Below the pieces are notes generated by a model that saw only the letters and a list, made by a program, of their open reading frames with translations, ran no database searches and was not told where the DNA came from. 64,000 bases of DNA from Clarireedia homoeocarpa (taxonomy: Eukaryota > Ascomycota > Leotiomycetes > Helotiales > Rutstroemiaceae): the NCBI GenBank assembly GCA_001465935.1, contig LNKV01000007.1, positions 372,001 to 436,000 of the forward strand. Reading direction: 5' to 3'. Positions 12,018-23,900 of this stretch are shown piece after piece (position 1 is the stretch's first letter; each line of letters starts with the position of its first letter). Both the position numbers and the translations under genes were made by a program.

Positions 12018-12722
12018 TCAATGATCATCACTATCCAAACAATCTTCATATCCAAATATATTTGTTTCCATCCAAGTATCATCGCTGACTGATTTGAGCC
12101 AGATCTCCGCATAAGGCTTCTGCGATATATAGTCTTGAGTGCTGAGCCACCATAGAAGCACATTGTTTTTGTGCCGAGTCTCTCCAAGGTTGCAACCTTC
12201 GGCAAGGATTGTCGCACCGAGAAAGGAAGCAGACAAAAAATCGTATCCGATATCAAGTTTTTTCACCTGAGTCTGCAGATCAAGTTTAGTTCTTTCGCAA
12301 ATTCTGGTTGTACATAAGTACTCGAGCAGACCCCTTGTGGACCCTCTGTGTACCTGTTTGCCGTCATCATGCATGAGAATTCCAGGGGGTAAAAATGCTG
12401 GAGGACCAATCATATTGCGGTGAGCACCCCATACCACGACTACCTTCCTTCCCCAGTCAAAGTCACGATTGGATACAGATAAGTGAAGAGATATAGAGAT
12501 TGTGCGGTGATACTCCAAATATATCTCTAATTTTCATGTGGCAACGACTTTTAATTTAGTATCACCACCCTTAATCGTAGAAACTTGATCTTGCCAACCT
12601 TGATGTAATATCTCGTTCGTTTGTGCTGTTTGTTCAGCAGCCTTCCTGCAATAAGTTTTAGCATAATCGTGGTACCCAACGGACACCGTATAACAAGCCC
12701 CATATTTCCATCTCCCGCACAA
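12018..12722 (-). pseudogene. possible two-exon gene remnant, unknown
   Basis: Two minus-strand frames, 12722-12534 (motif YHDYAKTYCRKAAEQTAQTN) and 12518-12018 (motifs DWGRKVVVVWGAHRN, LGATILAEGCNLGE), look more protein-like than chance. A weak intron around 12555-12520 (GTGATA...TTAG) could join them. No family is recognised. There is no clear start codon context and the 5' part is missing, so this may be a relic or a small lineage-specific gene. Confidence 0.3.
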
Positions 12723-12800
12723 AGTTATTCAATCTAAGACATTATTGAGTAATCCAAAATATCCCAACCTAGTCCAATCCTATGCCATCTAAATTGCAAT

Positions 12801-13724
12801 ATGGGCAGATCGCATACTCTTATAGACCCGCCCAAAGGAGCATACACAGGCGATGGCAGACCTAATCGCAGTGGAACAACTACCACCATTACTTCCAGAT
12901 CCCAAACGCAAAAGCCCACTCCCTTGAAACCGAAAAAGGCCCATCATCTATTCAACCCTTTCCATCATGCTTCGAAGCCCTCAATGTCGACAACTGTATC
13001 CAATGGCACTGCAAGTCGAGTGCGCCCAACGGTGTTGAACCGCCAGACTAGCGTTCAGACGAGGTACATGAATATGCTTCTCAGTCTGGATGATATCCCG
13101 CGTCTGCATAACATATATGTGGCGTTCTTCAACTGTAAGTTCCCTCCCTCATCCCCCCTTTACCATACCTCCCATCCAACGACTAATCCTCACCAAGGGA
13201 TCCTCCTCGCCGGTTTCGTAATCTTCCCTGGAACATTCACCTCCCTCAGCACTCTCACCCCATCCCCCTCCTCCCCCACCTCCGCAGCCGAAGCTCGCAT
13301 TCTGAGCACCATAAAAAACATCAAGCTCCTCTACATCGCCTCCTTCTGCTGTCTAATCGGCACACTCGGTCTCTGTTTTCTCTGGTTCACGCACCGACGG
13401 AACTTCGTCTGGCTACTCAACAAAATATTCCTACCGGGGGCGCTGAACGGCGCGACAGGGCTGATGAGCACGCTGGTTGCGGTGTACAGCCAGCAGGAGG
13501 GGCACTGGTCGGTGACGGCGCAGACGACGGCGAGTGTGACGGGCGCGGTAATGGTGATTTGTGGGGTGGTGTTTGCGGGGTATAAGTGGGGGGCGTTGAG
13601 GAGGGTGAAGGGGGTGCATGATAGGGAGGTGGAGGCGATGGGGTTTGGAGAGGGGGAAGGGTTGGTGGAGAAGATTAAAAGGAAGGGGAGGAAGAGGGGA
13701 TTGGAGCCGGGCAGTGTGGTTTAG
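12801..13724 (+). CDS. conserved fungal membrane protein, four predicted segments
   Basis: Two exons, 12801-13134 and 13198-13724 (intron GTAAGT...AAG, 63 nt), give 286 residues. A basic, Ser/Thr-rich cytosolic N-terminus of about 110 residues is followed by hydrophobic segments: ILLAGFVIFPGTFTSL across the splice, IKLLYIASFCCLIGTLGLCF, a GALNGATGLMSTLVAVY segment, and TASVTGAVMVICGVVFAGY. A short charged tail ends the protein. The layout matches a family of uncharacterised Pezizomycotina membrane proteins. The intron is a multiple of three and has no stop, so an unspliced message would stay open. Confidence 0.8.
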   Translation: MGRSHTLIDPPKGAYTGDGRPNRSGTTTTITSRSQTQKPTPLKPKKAHHLFNPFHHASKPSMSTTVSNGTASRVRPTVLNRQTSVQTRYMNMLLSLDDIPRLHNIYVAFFNCKFPPSSPLYHTSHPTTNPHQGILLAGFVIFPGTFTSLSTLTPSPSSPTSAAEARILSTIKNIKLLYIASFCCLIGTLGLCFLWFTHRRNFVWLLNKIFLPGALNGATGLMSTLVAVYSQQEGHWSVTAQTTASVTGAVMVICGVVFAGYKWGALRRVKGVHDREVEAMGFGEGEGLVEKIKRKGRKRGLEPGSVV

Positions 13725-14063
13725 GGAGGTTGTTGGGTTGAGAGGGAAGGAGTGAGAATGATAGGCATGCTTTGGGTTTTGATTCGTGATACCTATGAAT
13801 GGATAGACGGATGACTGAAGGTCTCTGTCAGAGTATACTTTAACAAAGCTTCATGATATGTACACTTGTCAATCAATATGTAATGTTTTCCTTTGCGCTT
13901 GCAAATTCATGTTATGCACACGTCCCAATCACTTGCAATGCAAATCTTTCATAAACATTAGTAACGAAGCAAAAAATTAAGCTTTTCATTTCTCATCTAC
14001 TTCTCTCATCCTCATTATAGCTACTAGCTAGTAATAATTTGTATCCTATACCACGTCAGAATG

Positions 14064-17000
14064 TCATTCCTTTCCCCCACTTAAAAACATGGCTTTGAAA
14101 TCAGCATTGCTCTTCAATTGATTATTATCATCTCCATGTTTGTTTACGGTTTCTTTTCCCTTCGCATTCGATTGCGGATCCGACGCCATTGACGCGCCCG
14201 ATTTCGTCCCGGGGTATCCCAATCCTCTTTTCTGTCCCAAGCCACCGCGTCCGCCAGGTCTTCTGACTGGTACACTGGGTTGCATCAAGTTGGGGCCGAC
14301 TGTGTTATTCTTTTTACTGGCTTGGCCAATTTGAATACGATCTGTCTTGACTTCACCACTCTGAGCAAAGAGATCCTTCAGTCCGCCAGTCCTCAATCTT
14401 CGGCCCGGCACAATCTCGTGATTTTCCAGCCCCAGAGAGGCTTTGCCTGCAGATGCAACGTCTTCGTACTCGATGATGGCACCTGAATGATCCGGGCGCA
14501 AGATGAGCTTGACTATCGTACCAAATGGCTCGGCGATAGCGCGGATTCTGGCATCGTTGACTGTATCGGGTACATTAAGTAATGTAATCGTTCGGTCAGC
14601 CCCTTCAGGCTTGGATGGCGCATGTAGCGCATGCGTATTCGTATGGGAAGAGTCTGGAGCGGGGGAAGTCGACATTGCTGAGGCTCCATCCTCAGGAGCT
14701 GGGGATGCTGAAGAGGCCTTTCCTCCACCGCTAATCGCAATGGGTTTGTAGTTCTTCACTTGAGTCAATTCAACGTGCAAGACAGATGACTTCAACTTGG
14801 TTTTATCCAGTTCAAGCGCAGCTGTAGCATCATCCTTCTTTTCAAAGACAACAAAACCTGCACCCTTGCTCTCGCCCTTGGCCGTTTTCAACAGTCTAAT
14901 GGTTTCGACCTTTCCATATTTAGAGAACACCCCTTTCAGGTCATTCTCCGTCAAGCTTGAATCTAAGCTAGTTACATGGAGCTCCCGACCTTCTGCTGCA
15001 GCACCTTCGCGTTGTTTTTTGTTGGCAGGGTCAGAATATTTGGCAATGAGCTTGTACTTGTTGTCCAGCAGCGTTCCATCGAGCCGAGTAGCAGCAGCAG
15101 CAGCCTCAGCATTGCGGAATGTGACATAGCAGAATCGACGATGAGTATTATACTTGAGACTTGGCCATCGGATACTGAAGATTTCACCACAGTCCTTGAA
15201 GAGCTTATGCATGTAATTTTCATCAGCAGTAGGAGGGTAGTTCGTCACATAAAGAGTCAAACCGGTACCAGATTCCACTCGAATTTGCTTCTCACCGAAA
15301 TATTTGCCGTCTCGAAGAAAGGCCGATTGGACGTCGTCGTTGGACCGGAATTCAATCAAGCATGTTGATGAGAGGTTGTCGGCTTCCGTTTTAAGGGCTA
15401 AACTGTTGATATGCCCGTACTCTTTAAAATACTGTCTGACTTTGGTTTGAGTAACCGTGGGGGGTAGATTGCTGACTATGACGGTCGTGTTCTCGCGGTC
15501 CCTTTTCAAATGCTGTTGCCGCAAGGCCTCTGGATCAGCTACCGGTTGCTCATTTTTAATCTTCTTGTGGGTGTTACCATCAGCATCTTCGGAGGTCGAC
15601 TCACGCTTCCTCTTCGTATTTCCAGAAGGAGAATCACCAACTGTAGGATCAGGCGTAATGACATCTGGTTGTTGACTATACATTGCTGCTTGCTCGGCAG
15701 CCTCTCTTTCTCGACGTTTAGCCACGCTCTTGGATTGTCTGCGAACGGTGTCTTTAGCTGCCATCAGTGTTTGTGCGTCTTCATAATTGTTACAGTGCCG
15801 AATATAGACTTCCATCATTTTCTCGGGCCAATCAAGATCCTTAGTACGGACGGCTTGCAACAACACAGCAGAAGCTAATGTTGGAGGGGTGGTTGGAGGT
15901 CGTACAGACATCTCCCAGACGTAGTACTGTTGCCAGAATTCATAGCTCTTCTGATTTGTCTTTACTAGACGTTTCCACCATTCACGTGCTTCATCAATTG
16001 CACCTTTGTCGGTGAAATATTGGATTAGAATCCGCTCGATCCGGAACAAGTGGTCGCCTGCATAATCTCTCTTTCCGTAGAGCCTTTGACCCCAATCTTG
16101 AACACTCTCCAGTGCTGCAGGTAAACCGACATCGGCCATATCATATGCTTCGTCTTCGTGGGACTTGAACATCGTACGGCGTCTGAGATACCCACACCAG
16201 GCAATGTAAACCTCTATGACCCCGTCCATCCCATCGCGATCTAGCACACCAGCACTGGTAGCCGAATGTTTTATCTGTTCGATCGTAGAGAAAGGTAGGT
16301 TTTCAGTTTCCGCCAGAAGAATATAACGCGCCCAGAGCATTCCAGACCAAGGACAATGGGCAGTAGCACGTTGCGCGATGTTGAGTGGGCTGCCCAATTG
16401 AGCTTGTGGGTTTGTAGCATAAATTGACAAGACGAACCCAAGGTAATCTTCCCAGGTGCCAGGGTCCTGACCAAGGATCGTAGAAGATAATGCGCGTTCG
16501 TAAAGAGCCACGGTCAAGATCGGGGGACTGGTTGGCATGCCTTTTTTTGGCTTTTTGAGGGGCAGGAAGCTCTCCCATTCCAGGTATTCTTTCATAACTG
16601 ACGCTGCAGCTTCCTTGTTACCAGATGCAATAGCTTGCTGAAGCTTTAGTTCATGCTCCTCGCGCTGCCCATATAGATATTTTGCAGGTGTGGCGAGTTT
16701 CGTAACTTGCACCATTGTCGATTCCCAAGAGGGCTCGTCATATTTGGTAACGAAGGTGGAAAACATCTGCGAAGTCTCGTCCCATGTAGCATGTGGCGTC
16801 TGCAACCGGTCGAGGAAGATCTTGCGGACGCGCTCAACGCCAGCACGATTAGGCGATTTGGCAAGTTCTTCTAGTTCGATTGTGATCCAACGGTTCCAAA
16901 GCTCATGACTGTCGTTGATTCGGTATTGTGTAGCTGCCGCGCCCTCCTGCCAAACTTGTTGCGCCGTCTGCAACGAGAATAGCTCCTGTCCAAGCTGTTG

Positions 17001-17219
17001 TTCCTCTTCCGGCCATCCTGCATCCGGGTCTCGACAGTCCGTATATAATGACAAAAGCCATTCGCAATACGCCACCCAAAGAGTGTTGCTCCATGGTTCC
17101 GCTGCTAACGCGCGTTTGTACAATTCGACGACTTCGATGCGCTGCTCCAAATCTCTGGCACTCCTGCTAGCCTCATCCACGAGCGCCAGCCAAGCATCTT
17201 CGCCAATAGGTTCACTCAT
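14064..17219 (-). CDS. prp24: PRP24/SART3-like U4/U6 snRNP recycling factor
   Basis: An intronless 1051-residue protein. The N-terminal half (about 1-500) has HAT half-repeats with typical W/Y spacing (WVAYCEWL, YLEWESF, YEFWQQYYVWEM). A bipartite nuclear signal (KRKRE...KKIK, about 540-560) precedes four RRMs: IVSNLPP/CLIEFRS (about 580-650), LYVTNYPP/CYVTF (about 660-735), LHVTSL/AGFVVF (about 750-825) and ITLLNVPD/GAIIEY (about 870-940). The extreme C-terminus (NADFKAMFLSGGKE) matches the LSm-interaction tail. Yeast Prp24 and human SART3 reanneal U4 and U6 snRNAs after splicing. Filamentous fungi keep the HAT half that budding yeast lacks. The start ATG at 17219 faces the uL22m gene across a 553-bp shared promoter. 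Confidence 0.93.
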   Translation of the reverse strand: MSEPIGEDAWLALVDEASRSARDLEQRIEVVELYKRALAAEPWSNTLWVAYCEWLLSLYTDCRDPDAGWPEEEQQLGQELFSLQTAQQVWQEGAAATQYRINDSHELWNRWITIELEELAKSPNRAGVERVRKIFLDRLQTPHATWDETSQMFSTFVTKYDEPSWESTMVQVTKLATPAKYLYGQREEHELKLQQAIASGNKEAAASVMKEYLEWESFLPLKKPKKGMPTSPPILTVALYERALSSTILGQDPGTWEDYLGFVLSIYATNPQAQLGSPLNIAQRATAHCPWSGMLWARYILLAETENLPFSTIEQIKHSATSAGVLDRDGMDGVIEVYIAWCGYLRRRTMFKSHEDEAYDMADVGLPAALESVQDWGQRLYGKRDYAGDHLFRIERILIQYFTDKGAIDEAREWWKRLVKTNQKSYEFWQQYYVWEMSVRPPTTPPTLASAVLLQAVRTKDLDWPEKMMEVYIRHCNNYEDAQTLMAAKDTVRRQSKSVAKRREREAAEQAAMYSQQPDVITPDPTVGDSPSGNTKRKRESTSEDADGNTHKKIKNEQPVADPEALRQQHLKRDRENTTVIVSNLPPTVTQTKVRQYFKEYGHINSLALKTEADNLSSTCLIEFRSNDDVQSAFLRDGKYFGEKQIRVESGTGLTLYVTNYPPTADENYMHKLFKDCGEIFSIRWPSLKYNTHRRFCYVTFRNAEAAAAATRLDGTLLDNKYKLIAKYSDPANKKQREGAAAEGRELHVTSLDSSLTENDLKGVFSKYGKVETIRLLKTAKGESKGAGFVVFEKKDDATAALELDKTKLKSSVLHVELTQVKNYKPIAISGGGKASSASPAPEDGASAMSTSPAPDSSHTNTHALHAPSKPEGADRTITLLNVPDTVNDARIRAIAEPFGTIVKLILRPDHSGAIIEYEDVASAGKASLGLENHEIVPGRRLRTGGLKDLFAQSGEVKTDRIQIGQASKKNNTVGPNLMQPSVPVRRPGGRGGLGQKRGLGYPGTKSGASMASDPQSNAKGKETVNKHGDDNNQLKSNADFKAMFLSGGKE

Positions 17220-17772
17220 CTTTGATAAAACAAAGGCTTTCTCCGGACTACTTCACGCTGGAGTTCTCTTGTCGTTATTGGGAGAAAACCCGAGCAGCAT
17301 CTCGAGATGTAAATTCAAGAGGTGGGATGGGTCTTATAAGGGAATAAACAATTGTGAAGGTTAGCACGAGTGGTTGGCACCAATGTCATGAAATACGAGT
17401 AACACAATCTGGAACACACCCGTCCGGAATTGATTGCCGCTTAACATTTTGCGGCACGTGATACAGCAATTACCGTTTGCTTTGTAAATCGCACATTAGA
17501 ATATGAACCACGTTTGAGGTGGGGATAATTATGGTGTCATTTTTGTGACATGGGTTCACTTTGCTCACGATATCAGCTTTGCTCAGAATCAGCAGATCGA
17601 AATGCATGAAATACCAAAGAAATTAACTATTTGGTAAGAAGATCAGATTCGGAACCGGGTACCGCAATTCCAGCGCTTAAAGCAGCAGCACTAAATTGGC
17701 GAGCTAAGAACTTCAATTATTTTGATGTACACAAGAATTGATAGCTGACAGCAGCATCTACTCGTCCCCAAG
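17220..17772. promoter_or_regulatory. divergent promoter region, PRP24 and uL22m
   Basis: 553 bp lie between the two divergent start codons. No gene or repeat is seen. Both genes are constitutive housekeeping types, so shared regulation is plausible but not demonstrated by any motif. Confidence 0.5.
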
Positions 17773-18847
17773 ATGAGTCTCAACCTTCCATCGCGGCGCT
17801 TGCTAAGGGCTGGTTAGTTCAGGCACGATGCCAACTATGTGCTGAAGCTGATTGATATATAGCTGCGCCACTAACCACATCACATCCGCCATTTACCTTC
17901 CTCGTCCCGTCATATACACGACGACGAACATTTTGGAAAGAAAGCCTCGACAAGGCGAAGAGTTGGTTTAGGCCTGATAAGGGAGCAAAAAATCCATTGA
18001 CAGAGGACTTCCTCAAGAGACGCGCAGAGAGGCGACAGGCTACGCAACGTGGAGATCTCGCATCGTCTTCTATCTTCGAGGACGAAGAACTCGCTGGCGA
18101 AAAGCCCCAATATGACCGAGGGAAAAGAGCTGTTCCAAGGAATCCTTATACCATGGCTGCCACGTTAGACCCACAACCAAGAAACCGCATGGAGTGGCAG
18201 CGTAGGAAGGTGATACAGGAGGTTAAGAAGAGAGGGCGATTGTCAAAGACACAGGCATTGAAGAGACAGGAAAGAATGCTGCTGTCGAAGAGTCATGATT
18301 TCAAGACCTCTGTCAAAAAGCTGGTTCCTCTTGCCAAGCAAATTGCGGGGAAGACAGTAGATGATGCAATAATCCAGATGAGATTCTCGAGGAAGAAGGT
18401 CGCGAAGGATGTCAAAGAACATCTCGAGCATGCGAAGAATGAGGCTATTGCCATGAGAGGTATGGGCCTGGGCATCGGGGAGGGCAAAACTTTCACGCCC
18501 AAATTCATTATGACAAAGGACGGAAAGAGGGTCAAGGTTGAGGATCCTACCACATTGTATGTGGACGAGGCTTGGTGTGGAAAGGGTTTGTACGGGAAGA
18601 CTCTGGATTACAGGGCTAGGGGAAAAGTAAACGTTATGAAGAACAGGACGACTAGTACGTATCTCACCAACTTCTAGCTGATTATACTATAAGCTAACAT
18701 TTTCAAGGTATCTCTATTGTATTAAAGGAAGAAGCTACCCGTATCAGACTTCATGAAGAGCGAGAGAAAAAGGCCAAAGACAAAAAGGTTTGGGTACAGC
18801 TACCAAACAGACCTGTGACTGCCCAGAGGCAATACTACTCGTGGTAA
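17773..18847 (+). CDS. mrpl22: mitochondrial large-subunit ribosomal protein uL22m
   Basis: Three exons, 17773-17812, 17863-18654 and 18708-18847, give 323 residues with every junction in frame. Exon 1 codes only the first 13 residues (MSLNLPSRRLLRA), an Arg/Leu-rich mitochondrial presequence that continues into exon 2. The uL22 fold follows from about residue 150 (FSRKKVAKDVKEHLEHAKNE, then GKTFTPKFIMTKDGKR...). The C-terminal exon supplies LPNRPVTAQRQYYSW, a typical fungal extension end. The protein belongs to the mitochondrial ribosome near the peptide exit tunnel. The tiny first exon was chosen because it joins without a frame break to a presequence-like reading and has a standard GTTAGT donor. 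Confidence 0.9.
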
Positions 18848-19033
18848 TGCAGGCTAGAGGCCCATATTATTCTGTATATTACAGCCCATGTCAAAATACA
18901 ACGTAGTCTAGCAACCTGAATTTATGACGTTGCAGCAATGAATTATACGAGCCATATGCTCATATAAGCAAAGAACAATACCGACATTGAACCAGGTCCT
19001 CATTATCGCGTAAGGTTATTTCTGCCCTGTGGT
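18848..19033. terminator. shared 3' region of convergent genes
   Basis: Only 186 bp separate the stop codons of uL22m (+) and the molybdate transporter (-). Their 3' UTRs probably overlap. No distinct hairpin is seen. Confidence 0.4.
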
Positions 19034-20440
19034 CTATGCTGAAAGCAACTGTTCTTCCTCGCTCCTAAATTTTCGATCGAGTCTATTCCTCCATCCTTGC
19101 CAACTATTCCATATCCCCGAAGATTGATTGAATCCATGACAAACCATACCAGCCAAAAAACCTGCACCATCATTTTTGAAGGCCAGTAGAAACCCGATCG
19201 TCATGAACATGACAGACCACCGTTCTTTTCTTTCTTCGTCGGACAGCTCCCTGTGTCTCTTGATTATGTGCGGCTGAGCTGAGTCTGAGCCTATACTAGA
19301 CTCGGAGATGTCCCATAGATCCCTCGCACCATAATTTAGGCTCTCACCTACTTTCGCGAGTTCCAAGCCTGCCGCTAGGACCATGATACCGAGGAGACTT
19401 TTGGGATATTCTCGCAGAAGACTCACTAAAGTATCACCGAAGAAGAACCCAAATATCATCTTCAAAGCGCCAAGGATAATAATACTAGCTCCGCTCCGAG
19501 CACCAAACCGATATTGTGCAGCGAGTCCACCAGACCCATGGCAGACAGGCATAGCACCGAACCAACCACCAACAAGATTCATCAATGCCACGCTAATGCC
19601 AATCGAAGTCACGCCAGGTGCAGGAACATTAGGCAAGAGGTCGGACGCCAAGAAATTGACTGCAACGATAGAATTCAAGGTTGTGAGAGGAATCTGACCG
19701 AGTCCTGCATCCAATGCTCCGATTTTGAAAGAAGCCGGCGAAGGAATGTAAATACCGGGATGCCAGAGTCCCAATGACGGCAGAGAAGCAGGTCCGGCAA
19801 TGTAAACTGATAACAGAAGTCCAAGTATGAAGATAGCCAGAGCATATGGAAGCTTTGGATATTTCTGTGTAATTAGCAGTATAACGAAGGCAAAGCTGGC
19901 CCATAGAAGGTTATCGCCTGCATTCGGTGTTGTCCAGCCAAGTGGTTGCAGCAGGCTTGATCCAGCTGACAATATGAGTGACAAACCGGCACCAACTTGA
20001 ATACCCTTGACAACGGGAGTTGGAATGAGGTTTGTGAACCATCGAAGTAATCCGGTGATACTTAGAACGAGAACCACTCCGGCAACTGTGTAACCAGCAG
20101 AAACGGTTTCCTCCACCGAGAATTTCCTGGATATAGCTACCGCAGCAATAGCCTGCGGTTTTGTCAGTCGACAATCCAGTTATCAAAACCCTTCGTTTCT
20201 CACCTTCATGGGTTGCACAGGCAGCGGAATTCCAAAAGCGACGCCAGTCAAAATGTTCCACAAACCGGAGAAGACCAGGGTTGTTGAGAGTGATATTGAA
20301 TGATTGACAGCTAGGGCAATCATGAGTGGGAGCAGCGTTCCAAGATCGCCAAAAGCACCCGAGATCTCGGACAAGGGAGATGCTTTCAACACGGCGACAT
20401 TATGAGCAGATCTTGCCCTAAGGCGCTGAAGGATAGTCAT
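19034..20440 (-). CDS. MOT1-like molybdate transporter (SulP-related)
   Basis: Two exons on the minus strand, 20440-20204 and 20152-19034 (51-nt intron), give 451 residues. The two signature stretches of the MOT1 family are present: EISGAFGDLGTLLPLMIAL near residue 25, and PLPVQPMKAIAAVAI across the splice junction near residue 80. About ten hydrophobic segments follow, with the second-half motif MPVCHGSGGLAAQYRFGARS (about residue 245). It lacks a cytosolic STAS domain, as expected for MOT1 rather than sulfate permeases. Function by family is high-affinity molybdate uptake for the Mo-cofactor. It is divergent from MRC1. Confidence 0.88.
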
Positions 20441-20785
20441 ACCGACGACACCATGAAAGTAACATAGAAGATTTGAAAATTCTGGCCGGTGGTTCTAAAT
20501 GAAAATTCCGTCAAAAATGGAGAAATAAAATTTAAAAGGACTTTATGACTCCATCCATAAAAGAACGTAGGAATATGGAAAGCGCTGCATATATCAAGAT
20601 ATGGATGGTTCACAACATTAAAGGCTTACGAAATAAAACATGGTCATGAGGGCATCAACGACGCATCCACTTTGTAGATGCAGATGCTCTAGATTAATTG
20701 AAGGGGTGCGAGAATAATAAATAGAATAGAAGTTCGCGAGCCATGACCCTTGCTTGTCGCGCTTCGCGTGCAGTATTCCTCCGCA

Positions 20786-20791
20786 ACGCGT
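20786..20791. promoter_or_regulatory. ACGCGT (MluI cell-cycle box) upstream of MRC1
   Basis: An exact, palindromic ACGCGT lies 173 bp before the MRC1 ATG, with TCGCGC and TCGCGT cores about 20-30 bp further upstream. ACGCGT is the binding core of MBF-type G1/S factors, which drive replication and checkpoint genes in yeasts. Use in this fungus is inference. Confidence 0.5.
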
Positions 20792-20963
20792 TTTCCCATT
20801 TAGCAGAGCTCCACCTCTTCGAGTAAGTACTTCTTACTTACTGCTTGTTCAATGCAACAAAACAACTTAACAATTTGCTGATTCTATTGTGGTTGTGGCG
20901 ATTGAGTATCTGAGAGTTTTGTATGAGCTTTTTACTGTTCTAATTACATTTTCAACTAATACA

Positions 20964-23900
20964 ATGGCTTCATCTCGAGAGTCCTCCCCAATGGAGGCAG
21001 CTTCAGCCATGGAATTGTCCCCAAGATCAAAGGTCAACGCACTGCTTGCCGGATTGGACAGCTCAGACGAAGAGATAGTTTCAGGAAATGCTAGGCAACG
21101 ACTTACGTCCAGATTAAAAAAAGCCACGTCTCCGAGTCTAGAAATTGCAACCAAAAAATCACAATCCACAGAGGGTAACGAGGAAGACCGTGAGGATGTG
21201 GCATCACAAAGCTCGAGCGACGATGAAGAGGAGATAATGAAACCCAAGGGGCGCTTAGCTTCGCGAATGAAAGCCGCGATCGGAAATGATGACGGGGAGC
21301 CTGTTGCGAACAATCCCCGGGATAGAGTCAGAAAATTACTTCAGAAGAAGACCACGACGGAGGTGCCAGCAGACACAGACGAAGACAGGAGCACTGATAA
21401 CAGCGATACTTCAGTTGTATCCCGTAAGCGCAAGATCCGAACGCCGCTTCGTGAGACACCGAAGTCAAGTCCTCAAAAAGCTTCTTATTCCCCAGGGCTA
21501 TTTGTAACGCCAGATGCGCCCAGATCTGCCACTCCTGGAAATGCTTCAGACTCCGATGATCTACCACTCAATCCAACTTCACCATCCAACAAACGTTTCC
21601 AAGCATTGGTAGAAAAGAAGCGCCAGGAGCGCCGCGAAAGAGATGAACAAACAAAGCGGGAAAAGGCTGAGAAGGTTGCTGAGCGACGACGACAGGCGGC
21701 ATTGCTTGAAGCAGATGATGGTAATGACAGCGAGGATGAAGACGGACGAAGACTTACTCAGCAAGCCCGTCCTACCCGTAAAGCGAGCAAGAAGGCAATC
21801 GAGGAAATGCATAGAGAGACTCAACGAATGAGCAGAAATATGCAATTGGCCCACCAGGCTAAGACGAAGAAGAAGATAACCAAGGAAAGCTTGTTTGCTA
21901 AGTTCAACTACAAACAACCAGTTTCGGATGTCGTCTCCTCTGATCCCGTCAGGCCTCCAAGTTCAAGCCCAGCTCAGCAACCCGATGTTGAAATGCGGGA
22001 CACACCTCCTTCATCACCTCCCTCTGAAGTCGAGGATTCAGCAAAGCAAGGAGCCAGCGAATTACCTCAGGTCAAAGCTACGGCTGGGATTGCCGAGGCT
22101 GAAGAGCTCCCGACGCTTGAAGATGGCATGGAGAACTTACCATCCTCACCACCGTCTAAGATAGATAAAGGCAAAGGAAAGGCTATCGACGTAGAACCTG
22201 CTCAAGAAGTTTCTGAGAAGAACTCTTCACTCAAACAGCGGCCTATCCAAATCCGACCTGCAAAAGGAACAAGCCATGCATCTGAATTAGACGATTCCGA
22301 CAGCGACCTGGAGATTGTAAGCGCCAAGGCATCGAAACGCAATGCAAAGCTAGATGCGATCTTCGAGCGAATACCAGCCAAGCAAGCTAAGGAGCCTCAC
22401 TCTATGGTCGCACTTCGCATGCTCGCACATCTCACATCACCTGGGAAGCAAAACTCTGGTCGTAACCAAAAGCCTTCAATGACAGCTAAAGATCTGCAAA
22501 TGAACCTACAGCTGCGAGCTAGACAACAAGCAACCCGTGAAAGAGAGGAGCGACTTCAGGCTTTGAGAGATCGGGGCATAGTTGTACAAACAGCCGAGGA
22601 GCGAGCAAAGGAAATGGCAGAAGTTGATGATATATTAGCAAAAGCTCGTCAAGAAGGTGAAGAAATCAAAGCGCGAGAAAAGGCTGCTGCCAAGAAAGAG
22701 CGGAAGATCAATGGTGAGAAGGATCCACTGGGTGACAGCAGCGATGATGACGAATGGGAGGAAGACCAAGGCCCAGAGGGAGAAGCTTCTGGGCTAGGCT
22801 CTGAAGACGACGAACAAGAGGGCTGGGAAGCTGAGGACAGTGAAGAAGAAGATGAGGCAGAGGAGGACGAGACTCCGAATCCCATGTTCGACAACGAGGC
22901 AGGCGAGGACGACGCAGAGGAATCCGAGACAGATTTATCTATTAAAGAAGCCCCAAAAGAAGCTATGGATCTAGAAGACGAAGATGAAAATTTACCTGTA
23001 AATCAAAATTCCCGTAGGCCACGGGTTGCAAAAGTCATCTCTGATGACGAGGACGAAGAAGATATCGTAAAGCAGACACCCAAAGGTCCTCGAACAAGGT
23101 CCCCTACAGACCTGGGAACCGATTCTCCAGCTATGCCTACCTCAGTTCTTCGTTCGGCGAAAAGGACTTTCATACCAGGCGTAACGGTGGCAGGACCTGC
23201 TGGGCTTGGTCTCACTCAAATATTCGCGGGAACTATGGACGACAGTCAAGATCTGGAAGTCCCAACTCAAGATTCTCAACCATTTGAGATGAACAATGGT
23301 TCTCCTTCATTTTTGCGAAGACGCAATGCAGCACCGGAACTCGCGCCATTTGTGCCGACATTGTCCAAGGAAGAATCTCAGGACATGGTCATGGATAGCC
23401 AAACTCAAGTTCGGGAATCACAAATGAACAACAATGAGACACAAGGGATTCAGATCTCGTTTGAACAGTCGCAGATCAATGCATTCGATAGCTTACTCGA
23501 TAATCAGCCCTCGACACAGATGTCTGACTTTCCCGCCACACAAGATGGTGGCTTCCAAATGATGACCCCTATTAAGGGTCGATTCGTGGACCCACCTTCA
23601 ACTGTTGGCACTGTTAGAGTTAGCTCTCAAATGGATCAAGCAGCATTTGAAGCCGTAATGGAAAGTCCTGTCATGAAAAAGAAAGGCAAACTTCGTCGTA
23701 GGGCTCAGGTTGCCACTTTCTCGGATGACGAAGAAGGCTTAGATCCAGTCCAAGAGAATGCTGATGAGGATGAAGAGTTCAGTATATCAGCTAATGCCTT
23801 TGATGTTATGCGTAAAGCTTCAAAGAAGAAGAAGGCAAAGGTCGTGGATGAATTTGACAAGAAGAAGAGTGATGCGAAGAACATGGTCCACGAACAGGCC

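Noticed and set aside
20867..21313. A 148-codon minus-strand ORF
   Set aside because: It is a shadow of the acidic and Ser-rich MRC1 coding sequence.
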